A DNA stretch of 56,360 bases from Bacillota bacterium (GTDB taxonomy: Bacteria > Bacillota > Clostridia > Peptostreptococcales > Anaerovoracaceae): contig JALEHL010000043.1 in the NCBI GenBank assembly GCA_022770665.1, forward strand, positions 1 to 56,360. Direction: 5' to 3'. Positions within the stretch are counted from its first letter, which is position 1, and every line of letters starts with the position of its first letter. Position numbers and translations under genes: made by a program. The notes under the pieces are model-generated. The model made no database searches and was not told the origin of the DNA. It worked only from the letters and a program-made list of their open reading frames with translations. Positions 35,493 to 44,363 of this stretch are shown in pieces.

Positions 35493-36110
35493 ATGAAGAT
35501 GCTAAAAAAAGAATTCTTATCAAAACATAAATACGCTGTGATTTTTGTCGCCATTGGCCTTATCTCTATCTTTTGTTTGACCAGGTCCCATCCCCATCAA
35601 ATAAGCGGACGATTTGCCGGAAGCGGTGCAGCAGGAGCAGATCTGATTCTGGAAATGAAAGCGATCTACGGAGAAGACAATCCAAAGAAAATCGAATGTC
35701 TTTCAAAAGAAGGAGACTATGAAGAATGGGAATATGAGCAAGTACAGTACACGGTTGACCCGGTCAGAGAGTTCCGCTTCGGAAAAAAGACGACTTTCGG
35801 TAAAGTAGGAGAAAAATTAGGGCTGGAAGATCTGGAAAAAATAGCGGAGTGTTTTGAGATCGAGATACCGCAGGACGGAATCCTGGACGACCAGACGATT
35901 GGAAAGAGCATTTCAGGGGCATTATACAAGGTAACAGCTACCTTCACGCGATGGACGGAGGTAAGCGGCCCAGAAGAAACAAATGATGCACCTGTATCGA
36001 ACAAGCGTGTCGTGAAAGAAGTGACACATTATGGGATCAATCCTTATGGAAACGATGTCCGCGCTATGCTGATAGGAGACGGAAAAACCGAAATAAAAAC
36101 CAGCATATGA
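35493..36110 (+). CDS. Unrecognised exported or membrane-anchored protein
   Basis: 205 residues. A membrane segment or signal anchor (about 14-31, YAVIFVAIGLISIFCL) is followed by a soluble, mostly charged domain with ATFTRW and a C-terminal HYGINPYGNDVRAML. The latter resembles the end of the preceding ORF, so the two may be paralogues or partners. The upstream GTAGATGGA is a poor ribosome binding site. Function unknown. Confidence 0.65.
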   Translation: MKMLKKEFLSKHKYAVIFVAIGLISIFCLTRSHPHQISGRFAGSGAAGADLILEMKAIYGEDNPKKIECLSKEGDYEEWEYEQVQYTVDPVREFRFGKKTTFGKVGEKLGLEDLEKIAECFEIEIPQDGILDDQTIGKSISGALYKVTATFTRWTEVSGPEETNDAPVSNKRVVKEVTHYGINPYGNDVRAMLIGDGKTEIKTSI

Positions 36111-36163
36111 GCAAAGGAAGAAACTAGTGCGAATTACTTGGCTGCCTGCAAGCATTTGAATAG

Positions 36164-36316
36164 TTAACACTCGCCGCCTTCAAGGGAACCGGTGAGCATC
36201 CGGATTCCAAATGTTCCGGCATCCTCTTCTGGAAAGATGGATTCACTTCCGCAAAGAGATTTCCGGAGTTTTCAATGGCTGTCGCCTTTACCTTTCGCAG
36301 TTTGAATATCGTTCAT
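36164..36316 (-). pseudogene. Stop-interrupted small ORF with a strong ribosome binding site
   Basis: ATG 36316 follows CAGGAGGCTTTCG. The frame has 14 codons (MNDIQTAKGKGDSH), one TGA, then 35 more coding-looking codons ending in LTGSLEGGEC before TAA at 36166-36164. It may be a decayed small peptide gene. Nothing else is seen in the gene-free stretch 36111-36465. Confidence 0.35.
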
Positions 36317-36451
36317 CGAAAGCCTCCTGAGTTTAAGAAGTGTGAAAAGTTGAGAAAGTTTTTCAACTTCGCACAATGATCTCAAAAAATCGAGGCCTTG
36401 GGAAGAACATCGGTGGTTTACCATTTACAATCAAGGTGCATTTGGAAGATT

Positions 36452-36504
36452 AAAAAAGAGATGTTTTATAGCACGGATTGATCAGATGAAAACATCTCTT
36501 TTTT
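36452..36504. terminator. Bidirectional terminator overlapping a gene end
   Basis: A 16-bp perfect stem, AAAAAAGAGATGTTTT (36452-36467) with AAAACATCTCTTTTTT (36489-36504), with T runs on both strands. The last codons of the PPC-like gene are encoded inside it. Confidence 0.88.
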
Positions 36505-36762
36505 ATAAATATCTTTAATAATTATCTTAGAATGAATATTGCTTGTAAATTTGATTTTTAATTCCACAGATGAACCAGGGAAAACGGTATAACTGTAGTA
36601 GTCTGCACGGTCATTCGTTGTCAGTGTTCCCTGTGCTGTACCATTGCTGCCGAGAGCGTGCGCTTCACTGAGCGTACCGCCATCATCCGCCCATGCGGGG
36701 GTACAGAGTGTAAGACAGAGTATCAACATACAAACAATAGATAGCATTCGATTTAATTTCAT
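36466..36762 (-). CDS. Secreted PPC-domain-like protein, probably truncated
   Basis: 98 residues; ATG 36762 behind AAAGGAGTCAG. The signal peptide ends near AWA (residue 25). The mature part begins like a bacterial pre-peptidase C-terminal (PPC) domain (SEAHALGSNGTAQGTLTTNDRADYYSYTV) but stops after about 70 residues, inside a terminator hairpin. PPC domains usually sit at the end of larger secreted proteases, so this is probably a remnant or a stand-alone half-domain. Confidence 0.7.
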   Translation of the reverse strand: MKLNRMLSIVCMLILCLTLCTPAWADDGGTLSEAHALGSNGTAQGTLTTNDRADYYSYTVFPGSSVELKIKFTSNIHSKIIIKDIYKKEMFSSDQSVL

Positions 36763-36979
36763 GGCTGACTCCTTTCCGTTCTATGTAACCACATTATATC
36801 AGATAATTTCTGGATTTGTACATTATTTTTCAAAAAAGTGAAATCCACGAAAGGGCACACTCATTGAATTCGAGTAGACGTGCATTTGAGTTCTGATCAT
36901 ACATAGGTCCTACTGTATAACTTCCAATGCAACATCGTTTTTACGTATTTTTCGCGACTGGCGAAAATCTCGGAACATC

Positions 36980-37008
36980 TTGCTATTTTCTGCTGTTTCA
37001 TGTAAAAT
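36980..37008 (+). promoter_or_regulatory. Promoter of yicC
   Basis: TTGCTA (36980-36985), a 17-base spacer and TAAAAT (37003-37008). Confidence 0.72.
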
Positions 37009-37060
37009 GAATAACGTAATCATACGCAAAAAACAGAAGAAAAGAAACGAGGAAAACGGT

Positions 37061-37945
37061 ATGATCAAAAGTATGACAGGCTTCGGAAGAGGTGAATATT
37101 CTGATGGAAAGCGGAACATCATCGTGGAGATCAAATCGGTGAACCACCGCTATTCCGACATTACGGTGAAAATGCCGAGACGGTATGCTTTCGCGGAAGA
37201 CAAGGTGAAAAGTGCAGTGAAGGAAAAGCTGCGCCGCGGCAAAGTGGACGTTTCCATCCTGGTGGAAAACATCACCGAGAACGATGTGAACATCAAACTG
37301 AATGAGATGCTGGCGAAGCAGTACTTCGACAATCTGAAACAGCTGCAGGATCAGTTCGAAGTGTCAGGAGACATTTCCCTGCAGTTTCTGGCTTCTCTGC
37401 CGGATGTGATGAAAGCCATTCCGGATGTGGAAGACGAAGAAGAAATCACGAAGGCGATTCTGATCCCGACAGAGCAGGCAGCTGCGAACCTGGAAGAAAT
37501 GCGTGCCGTGGAAGGACAGAAGCTTGCGGAAGATCTGATTGCCAAGGCAGAAAACATCAAGAAGATTCTGGACAGAATCGCAGAGCGGGCGCCGCAGGTG
37601 GCTGTCATTTACACAGAAAAGCTGCGTGCGCGAATCACGGAACTGATCGGCAGCAGTGTACAGATTCCGGAAGACCGGATTCTGGTGGAGGCTGCCATTT
37701 TCGCCGACAAATGCGCCATCGATGAAGAGATCACACGTCTGAACAGCCACCTGATCCAGATGAAGGATATCATCACCAGAAGCACCCAGCCGGACGGAAA
37801 GAAACTGGATTTTCTGGTACAGGAGATGAACCGGGAAGCCAACACGATCGGAAGCAAAGCCAACGATATTACGATCACCGGCTATATGCTCGATATCAAG
37901 AGCGAGATCGAGAAGATCCGTGAACAGGTGCAGAATATCGAATAA
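37061..37945 (+). CDS. yicC: YicC/YloC-family endoribonuclease
   Basis: 294 residues from ATG 37061 (GAGGAAAA upstream). The N-terminal MIKSMTGFGRG signature and the C-terminal DUF1732 part (GKKLDFLVQEMNREANTIGSKA) are complete. YicC enzymes cleave RNA and affect stationary-phase survival. It precedes gmk and rpoZ; the remA gene often found between them is absent here. Confidence 0.95.
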   Translation: MIKSMTGFGRGEYSDGKRNIIVEIKSVNHRYSDITVKMPRRYAFAEDKVKSAVKEKLRRGKVDVSILVENITENDVNIKLNEMLAKQYFDNLKQLQDQFEVSGDISLQFLASLPDVMKAIPDVEDEEEITKAILIPTEQAAANLEEMRAVEGQKLAEDLIAKAENIKKILDRIAERAPQVAVIYTEKLRARITELIGSSVQIPEDRILVEAAIFADKCAIDEEITRLNSHLIQMKDIITRSTQPDGKKLDFLVQEMNREANTIGSKANDITITGYMLDIKSEIEKIREQVQNIE

Positions 37946-37989
37946 CCCGGGAGAAAAAAGAAGATTCTGTGAGGATAACGACGTTTCCC

Positions 37990-38018
37990 TTGCAAAAGAA
38001 CTGGATTTATGGTAAACT
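37990..38018 (+). promoter_or_regulatory. Promoter of gmk-rpoZ
   Basis: TTGCAA (37990-37995), a 17-base spacer and TAAACT (38013-38018). Confidence 0.72.
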
Positions 38019-38067
38019 AAAAATTCCAGATGAGGTAGAACGATTCTGAGCAGAGCAGGAGATTAAA

Positions 38068-38691
38068 ATGAATTCAGAAGAAAAACATGCAGGTAAACTG
38101 TTTATACTGTCCGGACCGTCGGGTGCGGGGAAAGGAACCATCTGCAAGGCGCTCCTTGCGGAAACCGATCTGGAGCTTTCCGTGTCCATGACTACAAGGA
38201 ATCCGCGGCCGGGAGAAACAGAGGGCGAAAGCTATTATTTTGTTTCGAAAGACGAGTTCCTTCGCAAAATCGATGCGTCCGGTTTTCTGGAGTATGCAGA
38301 GGTGTATGGTAATTTCTACGGCACGCCGAAGCAGCCGGTCATAGACAAACTGTCTGCAGGCACCGATGTGATTCTGGAGATCGACATGCAGGGTGCCCTG
38401 AAGGTGAAAGAAAATTATCCGGACGGTGTCTTTATTTTCATCCTGCCGCCATCCATGTCGGAGCTGCGCAAGCGGCTGACCGGACGGGGGACGGAGTCGG
38501 CAGAGGCCATTGAGATGCGCCTGGGTGAGACTCTGAAGGAACTTTCCTACATCGACAAGTACGATTACTGTGTCGTAAACGGGCAGCTGGAGGAAGCTGT
38601 GGCCCGCGTGAAAGCCATCGTTGTGGCAGAACATTCCCGCGTGACGTTTACCGCGGAAGAATTGATTTCCAGATATAAGGAGGAAGGGTAA
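38068..38691 (+). CDS. gmk: Guanylate kinase
   Basis: 207 residues; ATG 38068 behind GCAGGAGA. The P-loop is SGPSGAGKGT and the GMP-binding part includes SMTTRNPRPGETEGESYYFVS. It phosphorylates GMP to GDP. Spacing to rpoZ is zero bases. Confidence 0.97.
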   Translation: MNSEEKHAGKLFILSGPSGAGKGTICKALLAETDLELSVSMTTRNPRPGETEGESYYFVSKDEFLRKIDASGFLEYAEVYGNFYGTPKQPVIDKLSAGTDVILEIDMQGALKVKENYPDGVFIFILPPSMSELRKRLTGRGTESAEAIEMRLGETLKELSYIDKYDYCVVNGQLEEAVARVKAIVVAEHSRVTFTAEELISRYKEEG

Positions 38692-38892
38692 ATGTTATAT
38701 CCGTCAATTAATGAAATCAGAAAAAAAGCTGACAGCAGATACACCATCGTGATCCTGGCTGCGAAACGTGCCAGAGATATCATCGATGGGAAGCCGATTC
38801 TTACCGATGTGGATGTGGATAAGCCGGTTTCCATTGCCGCCAATGAGATCGCCGAGGATCTGATCACCTATACCAGAGATAACAATAACTAG
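38692..38892 (+). CDS. rpoZ: RNA polymerase omega subunit
   Basis: 66 residues; ATG 38692 directly follows the gmk stop, with AGGAGGAAGG inside gmk. The omega motifs SRYTIVILAAKRARDI and AANEIAEDLI are present. It stabilises the beta' subunit. A strong terminator follows. Confidence 0.94.
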   Translation: MLYPSINEIRKKADSRYTIVILAAKRARDIIDGKPILTDVDVDKPVSIAANEIAEDLITYTRDNNN

Positions 38893-38938
38893 GCTGCAGC
38901 AGCATGCAGAAACGGAAAAGAACAGAACCAGAACTGAG

Positions 38939-38985
38939 AGAGACTTCGGGGCAGGAGCTGCCGGAAGAAGTCTCTTTTCTGTTTT
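38939..38985 (+). terminator. Terminator after rpoZ
   Basis: AGAGACTTC (38939-38947) pairs with GAAGTCTCT (38967-38975), followed by TTTCTGTTTTTT. Confidence 0.82.
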
Positions 38986-39067
38986 TTGTGCGAAGACGAG
39001 TGACCTCGCTTGAGTTCGTCACGAATTTCCCCACTTCGCAAGGTTTCGCCATGGTTCGCTGCGTATA

Positions 39068-39254
39068 ACTCATCCATATACGAGAAAAATTGCGCAAAAA
39101 GGTTGAGATTCGATTTAGAAAAAGTGGGAAACCATTCGAATTCAGGCAGCTTTTCCGAAAAAATCTGCATTTTTCTCTGATTTTCCACGAAATTTTGCCT
39201 CTGTGAGGACAGTGACTCATACCTTTTCGCTTTTTTTGGTTGATATGGATGAGT
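39068..39254. repeat. MITE-like inverted-repeat element, copy 1
   Basis: 187 bases bounded by a perfect 12-bp inverted repeat, ACTCATCCATAT (39068-39079) and ATATGGATGAGT (39243-39254). Inside the left end GCGCAAAAAGGTTGAG is mirrored imperfectly near the right end (CTCATACCTTTTCGC). It has no coding capacity. It is related to the element at 44552-44746. Confidence 0.65.
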
Positions 39255-39321
39255 GCAGTGAGCCGGATCGGGATGGTGAAAGGACAGCATGAAAAAGATT
39301 GTGGAAAAACACAAAAAAGCA

Positions 39322-39350
39322 TTGCAATGAAGAAAAAATTGTGGTATAAC
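39322..39350 (+). promoter_or_regulatory. Promoter of the gatCAB-aspS2 operon
   Basis: TTGCAA (39322-39327), a 17-base spacer and TATAAC (39345-39350), just upstream of the T-box leader. Confidence 0.75.
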
Positions 39351-39388
39351 TACAACATAATAATTGTTTAGCAAAATAAAGTAAAATG

Positions 39389-39642
39389 CATTGATTGGAA
39401 GAGTAGCCTGATGAAAGGTCACAGAGAGCCGACGCAAGGTGAGAGGGCGGCACGCGGAAGTCAGGGGAAAAACATCCATGAGCAGCCGGAAGAACGGAGT
39501 CCCGCGACTCCTATTAGAACCGGACGTGTGCGGAGCGTTATTCCGTAAAACAAGTGAATTGCAGAAGTCGCCTGCGATTAAATTGGGTGGTACCGCGGAA
39601 GCTTGCTTTCGTCCCATGTTGGGGATGAAGCGGCTTTTTTTT
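39389..39642 (+). promoter_or_regulatory. T-box riboswitch leader, probable Asn specifier
   Basis: The T-box sequence GGGTGGTACCGCGG is at 39585-39598, followed by a terminator hairpin (about 39600-39634) and eight T. Stem I features are seen upstream: AGTA of the loop E motif (39402-39405), the helix CCTGA/TCAGG (39408-39412 with 39461-39465), AGAGAGCCG and GGTGAGAG in the distal part. After GGGGAAA, AAC (39471-39473) stands where the specifier is expected, matching tRNA-Asn. Uncharged tRNA-Asn would allow readthrough into gatC. Confidence 0.88.
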
Positions 39643-39685
39643 ATTGGCAGGATCCCCGAAGACGCAGAACGGAGGAAGAAAAAAG

Positions 39686-39973
39686 ATGCAGATTACGAAA
39701 GAACTGGTCGGGTATGTGGCCGAACTTTCCAGGATTGAACTGGACGAGGCCCAGACCGAGAAAATGCAGCAGGAACTGGGGGCCATCGTGGAATATATGG
39801 ACATTCTCAGCACGCTGGACACCACGGAGACAGAACCGCTGTCCCACATTTTTGCCATTACCAATGTCATGCGGGAAGACGAAGTCCGTCCTTCCGCGGA
39901 CAATGAAGATATCATGAAGAACCTGCCGGAAACCGAAGACGGCATGCCGGTAGTGCCGCGAACGATTGACTAG
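39686..39973 (+). CDS. gatC: Asp/Glu-tRNA amidotransferase subunit C
   Basis: 95 residues from ATG 39686 (GGAGGAAG upstream). The GatC pattern ELVGYVAELSRIELDEAQ and YMDILSTLDTTETEP is clear. It wraps around GatA and stabilises the heterotrimer. First gene after the T-box. Confidence 0.95.
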   Translation: MQITKELVGYVAELSRIELDEAQTEKMQQELGAIVEYMDILSTLDTTETEPLSHIFAITNVMREDEVRPSADNEDIMKNLPETEDGMPVVPRTID

Positions 39974-39987
39974 AAAGGAGAGCAGAC

Positions 39988-41502
39988 ATGGAGTACAGAG
40001 AAATATGTGAAATGACCGCTCTTCAGCTGGGGCAGGCCATCAGAGAAAAAAAGACCACTTCCACAGAGGCAGTTTCAGCGGTTCTTGCGGCGATCGAAGA
40101 AAAGGAGCCGCAGACCCATGCATACATTACGATCTGCCGTGAGGAAGCATTTGCCAAAGCATCCGAAGTGGACGCTGCACTTGCTGCCGGGGATGAAGGC
40201 CTGCTGGCGTCTCCTTTGGCAGGTGTTCCCATTGCCATCAAGGATAATATCTGTACGAAGGATATCAAGACCAGCTGTGCATCAAAAATTCTGGGAGACT
40301 TTGCTCCGTTTTACGATGCAACCGTGATTGAAAAGCTGGAAAAAGCGGGTGCTGTGATGATCGGAAAAACAAATATGGATGAGTTTGCCATGGGTTCCAC
40401 GACGGAAACGTCCGCTTACGGACCGACTCTGAACCCGTGGGATGCAGGCCGCGTTCCAGGCGGCAGCAGCGGCGGCTCCGCCGCCGCCGTCGGAGCCAGG
40501 GCTGCCGTCTGCGCCCTGGGCTCCGACACTGGCGGAAGTATCCGCCAGCCTGCTGCCTACTGCGGCGTCACAGGATTCAAACCGACCTACGGCACAGTTT
40601 CCCGCTACGGGCTGATCGCTTACGCATCCTCACTGGATCAGATTGGACCGATCGCAAAGGATGTAAAGGACTGTGCGGCACTGATGGACATCATCAGCGG
40701 CCATGATGAGATGGACGGCACCTCGCTGCCGCAGGAAATGCAGCCTGCCGGTTATCTGAACGCGATGAACGGCAAGATCACCGGCATGCGGATCGGAATC
40801 CCGAAAGAGGCTGTGGAAAAAGGCCTTGAACCGGATGTGAAGAAAGCAATCCTGGATATGGGCCGGACTCTGCAGAATCTGGGTGCGGAAGTGGAAGAAA
40901 TCAGTCTGCCGTTCCTGGATTATGTGATTCCGACCTACTACATCATCGCTGCTGCCGAAGCCAGTTCCAACCTGTCCCGCTTCGACGGGGTCCGGTACGG
41001 ATTCCGTGCAGAGGGTTACGAGGATCTGACAGAGATGTACAGCAAAACCAGATCCCAGGGATTCGGAGAAGAAGTGAAGAAACGGATTTTGCTGGGAACC
41101 TTCGTTCTCAGTTCCGGATATTACGATGCCTATTATAAAAAAGCCCTGCAGGTGAAAGCCATCATCAAGCAGGAATTCGACAAAATCTTCAGCCGGTTCG
41201 ATGCGATTCTGCTCCCGGCTGCGCCGTCCACCGCGCCGAAGCTGGGTGAGAGCCTGGCCGATTCTCTGAAGATGTATCTGTCGGACATTTTCACGGTATC
41301 CGTCAATATCGCAGGCCTGCCGGGCCTGTCGGTACCGAGCGGTTTTGATCGGGAAGGCATGCCGGTGGGAACCCAGATCATCGGACCGGCGCTGGGAGAT
41401 GTGAATGTGCTGAATATCGGATATGCGTTCCAGCAGGCCACGGACTGGCATAAGGCTTCTCCGTCAGCTTGCGCGGCGGCCGCAGAAAAGGAGGTGCGTT
41501 AG
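39988..41502 (+). CDS. gatA: Asp/Glu-tRNA amidotransferase subunit A
   Basis: 504 residues; ATG 39988 behind AAAGGAGA. The amidase-signature triad is Lys85, Ser160 and Ser184 (AIKDN, PGGSSGGSA, SDTGGSIRQP), with the same spacing as in characterised GatA. It hydrolyses glutamine and sends ammonia to GatB. GatB starts immediately after it. Confidence 0.97.
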   Translation: MEYREICEMTALQLGQAIREKKTTSTEAVSAVLAAIEEKEPQTHAYITICREEAFAKASEVDAALAAGDEGLLASPLAGVPIAIKDNICTKDIKTSCASKILGDFAPFYDATVIEKLEKAGAVMIGKTNMDEFAMGSTTETSAYGPTLNPWDAGRVPGGSSGGSAAAVGARAAVCALGSDTGGSIRQPAAYCGVTGFKPTYGTVSRYGLIAYASSLDQIGPIAKDVKDCAALMDIISGHDEMDGTSLPQEMQPAGYLNAMNGKITGMRIGIPKEAVEKGLEPDVKKAILDMGRTLQNLGAEVEEISLPFLDYVIPTYYIIAAAEASSNLSRFDGVRYGFRAEGYEDLTEMYSKTRSQGFGEEVKKRILLGTFVLSSGYYDAYYKKALQVKAIIKQEFDKIFSRFDAILLPAAPSTAPKLGESLADSLKMYLSDIFTVSVNIAGLPGLSVPSGFDREGMPVGTQIIGPALGDVNVLNIGYAFQQATDWHKASPSACAAAAEKEVR

Positions 41503-41503
41503 C

Positions 41504-42946
41504 ATGGCATGGGAAGTTGTCATCGGACTGGAAGTCCATGTGGAATTGAACACAAAAACGAAAATATTCTGCTCCTGCACGACGGAATTCGGCGGCGCGC
41601 CGAACACCCACTGCTGCCCGATCTGCACAGGACAGCCTGGCACACTGCCGAAGCTGAACCGCAAAGTGCTGGAATCCGCCGTTATGACCGGCATTGCTCT
41701 GAACTGTGATATAACAAGATATAATAAATTTGACCGGAAAAACTATTTCTATCCGGATCTGCCGAAGGCCTATCAGATTTCTCAGCTGTATCGGCCGTTT
41801 GCCAGAAACGGCCGAGTGGATATCACGACGCGCTCCGGAAAGAAAAAGTCCATCGGAATTCATGAGATCCACATGGAAGAGGATGCGGGAAAGCTGGTCC
41901 ACTCCCCGTTCGGCGATGTGACCTATCCGGACTGGAACCGGTGCGGCGTTCCCCTGCTGGAAATCGTATCGGAACCGGACTTCCGCAGCGCGGAGGAGGT
42001 CATCGCCTATCTGGAAAAGCTGAAATCCACGCTCCAGTATCTGGGGGTTTCCGACTGCAAGATGGAAGAAGGCTCCATGCGTGCCGACGTGAACCTGTCG
42101 GTGCGGGAAGTGGGTGCGCCGGAATTCGGTACCAGAACGGAGATGAAGAACATCAACTCCTTTAAATCCATCGAGCGTGCCATCGCCTTCGAATCCCAGC
42201 GTCAGATCGACTGCCTGGAATTCGGCGAGGAGATTGTACAGGAGACCCGCCGCTGGGATGAGAACAGGGGAAAAACCTACTCCATGCGTTCCAAAGAAAA
42301 TGCCCAGGACTACCGGTATTTCCCGGAGCCGGATATTCCGCCGATCTCCATCAGTGAAGAAATGATCCGGACTCTGACGGAAGCCCAGCCGGAGATGGCG
42401 GAAGCCAAAAAAGCCCGCTATATGAAAGACTACGGCATGAGTGAAAAGAACGCCGGGATATTGACCGGGAACAAGCATTTTGCGCAGATCTTTGAAGAAA
42501 CCATCGCACTGGGAGCGGACGTCACAGAGACCACAAACTGGCTCATGGGCCACACTCTGTACCTGATGGGCGAAAAGGGCGTGGAAGCGGACGATCTGTC
42601 GATTCAGCCGACGGTCTTCGCAAAATTTGAAGATCTGATCGTTTCGGGCCGTCTGAACCGTACCATGGGCAAGGAGGTTTTCGAAAAGGTCTTTGAAGGG
42701 GATCCGGACTTTGATGTGGAAGGATATATAAAGGAAAACAATCTGGAAGCCATCAGTGATGACAGCCAGGTGGGCGCCGTGGTGAAGGAAGTGCTGGATG
42801 CCTATATGGATCTGGTGGCGGATTATAAAGCCGGGGACGAAAAGCTTTACGGATTCTTCATCGGGCAGTGCATGATGAAGCTGAAGGGCAAGGCAAGCCC
42901 GGCCCTGGTGAACAGGCTGGTAAAAGAAGAAATTGAGCGGAGATAA
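41504..42946 (+). CDS. gatB: Asp/Glu-tRNA amidotransferase subunit B
   Basis: 480 residues from ATG 41504 with AAAAGGAGGTG upstream. Kinase-like N-terminal part with VIGLEVHVEL, FDRKNYFYPDLPKAYQISQ and DVNLSVR; helical and YqeY-like C-terminus. It activates the misacylated Asp or Glu on tRNA and transfers ammonia. The 3' end overlaps the region before aspS2. Confidence 0.97.
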   Translation: MAWEVVIGLEVHVELNTKTKIFCSCTTEFGGAPNTHCCPICTGQPGTLPKLNRKVLESAVMTGIALNCDITRYNKFDRKNYFYPDLPKAYQISQLYRPFARNGRVDITTRSGKKKSIGIHEIHMEEDAGKLVHSPFGDVTYPDWNRCGVPLLEIVSEPDFRSAEEVIAYLEKLKSTLQYLGVSDCKMEEGSMRADVNLSVREVGAPEFGTRTEMKNINSFKSIERAIAFESQRQIDCLEFGEEIVQETRRWDENRGKTYSMRSKENAQDYRYFPEPDIPPISISEEMIRTLTEAQPEMAEAKKARYMKDYGMSEKNAGILTGNKHFAQIFEETIALGADVTETTNWLMGHTLYLMGEKGVEADDLSIQPTVFAKFEDLIVSGRLNRTMGKEVFEKVFEGDPDFDVEGYIKENNLEAISDDSQVGAVVKEVLDAYMDLVADYKAGDEKLYGFFIGQCMMKLKGKASPALVNRLVKEEIERR

Positions 42947-42963
42947 TGGAGAGGAGACAGACG

Positions 42964-44316
42964 ATGGATTTTGTACAGTATGACCGGCCCCGCCAGACGC
43001 GGGACATTGAGATTGTAATACAGCAGTTTGCAGACGGCAGCCTGAAGGACGGCGACGAGGTGAAGATTCGCGGCGCTGTACACCGGATCAAGGACATGGG
43101 CGATTTCGCCTTTGTTATCATCCGTTCGCCTCGCAGAACCTTCCAGTGCATCTGGGAGACGGAAGATGCAGCACAGAAGCTGAGCCCGGAGGACTGGGTT
43201 CTGGTCGACGGAACGATTGCAGCCGATGAAAGAAGCCCGCTGGGCTTCGACATCCGCATTTCCTCTGTGGAAAAGGTGGGCGGTCCGGCAGAAAAGCTGC
43301 CTCTGGAGATCAGCAACGATCGGAAAATGAAAAACCTGCAGCTGGAGACGCTGCTGGACAACCGGGTGGTGACTCTGCGGAATCCGCGGATCCGGGCGAT
43401 CATGCGGGTGGCGGACGGGGTCATGTATGGATTCCGTCAGTTCCTGCGGGAAGAGGGATTCACCGAATTCGTTCCGCCGAAGATGGTTATGGGCGGCGCC
43501 GAAGGCGGCGCGGATATGTTTATGGTTAAATACTTCGACCAGCGTGCGTATCTGAATCAGAGCCCGCAGCAGTACAAGCAGGCGATGGTTGGAGTCTTTG
43601 AGAAGGTTTTCACTGTGGGACCGGTGTTCCGCGGGGAAAATTCCAATACGCCGCGTCACCTGACGGAATTCCAGGGTCTGGATCTGGAAATGGGTTTTAT
43701 CGAAAGTTTCCAGGATCTGATGGAGCTGGAGACCAGGATGTTCCAGTATATCTTCCGTCTGCTGAATACGGAATATGCGGCTGAGCTGGATCTGGTGCTG
43801 GGTGCCGGCCGCCGTCTGCCGGAACTGGACAAGGTGCCGCAGATCAAGTTTGCGGATGCCAAGGAACTTTACGCCCAGAAGTCCGGCAAGAAGATCACCG
43901 ATCCGGTGGATCTGGCGCCGGAGGAAGAAAAGTGGCTGGGCCAGTATTTCCTGGAGGAGGCCGGCAGTCCGCTGGTGTTCGTCACCCACTATCCGAGCGT
44001 AAAACGTCCGTTCTATGCCATGGATGATCCGGAAAATCCGCGGTATACACTGAGCTATGATCTGCTTCTCTACGGTCTGGAAGTCACCACCGGCGGGCAG
44101 CGGATTCACGATTATGATCAGCAGGTGGCGAAAATGAAGAAGCGTCATATGAATCCGGCGGATTTTGAGAACTACCTGACCATGCATAAGTACGGCCTGC
44201 CGCCGCACGGCGGATTCGGCCTGGGTCTGGAACGGATCGTCCAGAAGCTGCTGGAGCTGGATAACATCCGCGAAGCGTCTGCCTTCCCGAGAGATCGCAA
44301 TCGCCTGGTGCCTTAG
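42964..44316 (+). CDS. aspS2: Archaeal-type (non-discriminating) aspartyl-tRNA synthetase
   Basis: 450 residues from ATG 42964, chosen for the GGAGAGGAG before it; an ATG at 42946 overlapping the gatB stop is also possible. An OB-fold anticodon domain (about 20-125) precedes the class II catalytic core (FRQFLREEGFTEF, GPVFRGENSNTPRHLTEFQGLDLEM, HGGFGLGLERIVQKLL). It lacks the bacterial GAD insertion, so it is the archaeal/clostridial AspRS2 type. Next to gatCAB and an Asn T-box, it should charge tRNA-Asn with Asp for transamidation. Confidence 0.93.
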   Translation: MDFVQYDRPRQTRDIEIVIQQFADGSLKDGDEVKIRGAVHRIKDMGDFAFVIIRSPRRTFQCIWETEDAAQKLSPEDWVLVDGTIAADERSPLGFDIRISSVEKVGGPAEKLPLEISNDRKMKNLQLETLLDNRVVTLRNPRIRAIMRVADGVMYGFRQFLREEGFTEFVPPKMVMGGAEGGADMFMVKYFDQRAYLNQSPQQYKQAMVGVFEKVFTVGPVFRGENSNTPRHLTEFQGLDLEMGFIESFQDLMELETRMFQYIFRLLNTEYAAELDLVLGAGRRLPELDKVPQIKFADAKELYAQKSGKKITDPVDLAPEEEKWLGQYFLEEAGSPLVFVTHYPSVKRPFYAMDDPENPRYTLSYDLLLYGLEVTTGGQRIHDYDQQVAKMKKRHMNPADFENYLTMHKYGLPPHGGFGLGLERIVQKLLELDNIREASAFPRDRNRLVP

Positions 44317-44324
44317 AGCCTGCG

Positions 44325-44363
44325 TTCCGGCAGTCCGGCCGAAATTCGGCCGGACTGCCGGAA
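44325..44363 (+). terminator. Long hairpin after aspS2
   Basis: A 19-bp perfect GC-rich stem, left arm 44325-44343 and right arm 44345-44363, beginning 8 bases after the stop. No T run follows; it may terminate or protect the 3' end. Confidence 0.65.
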
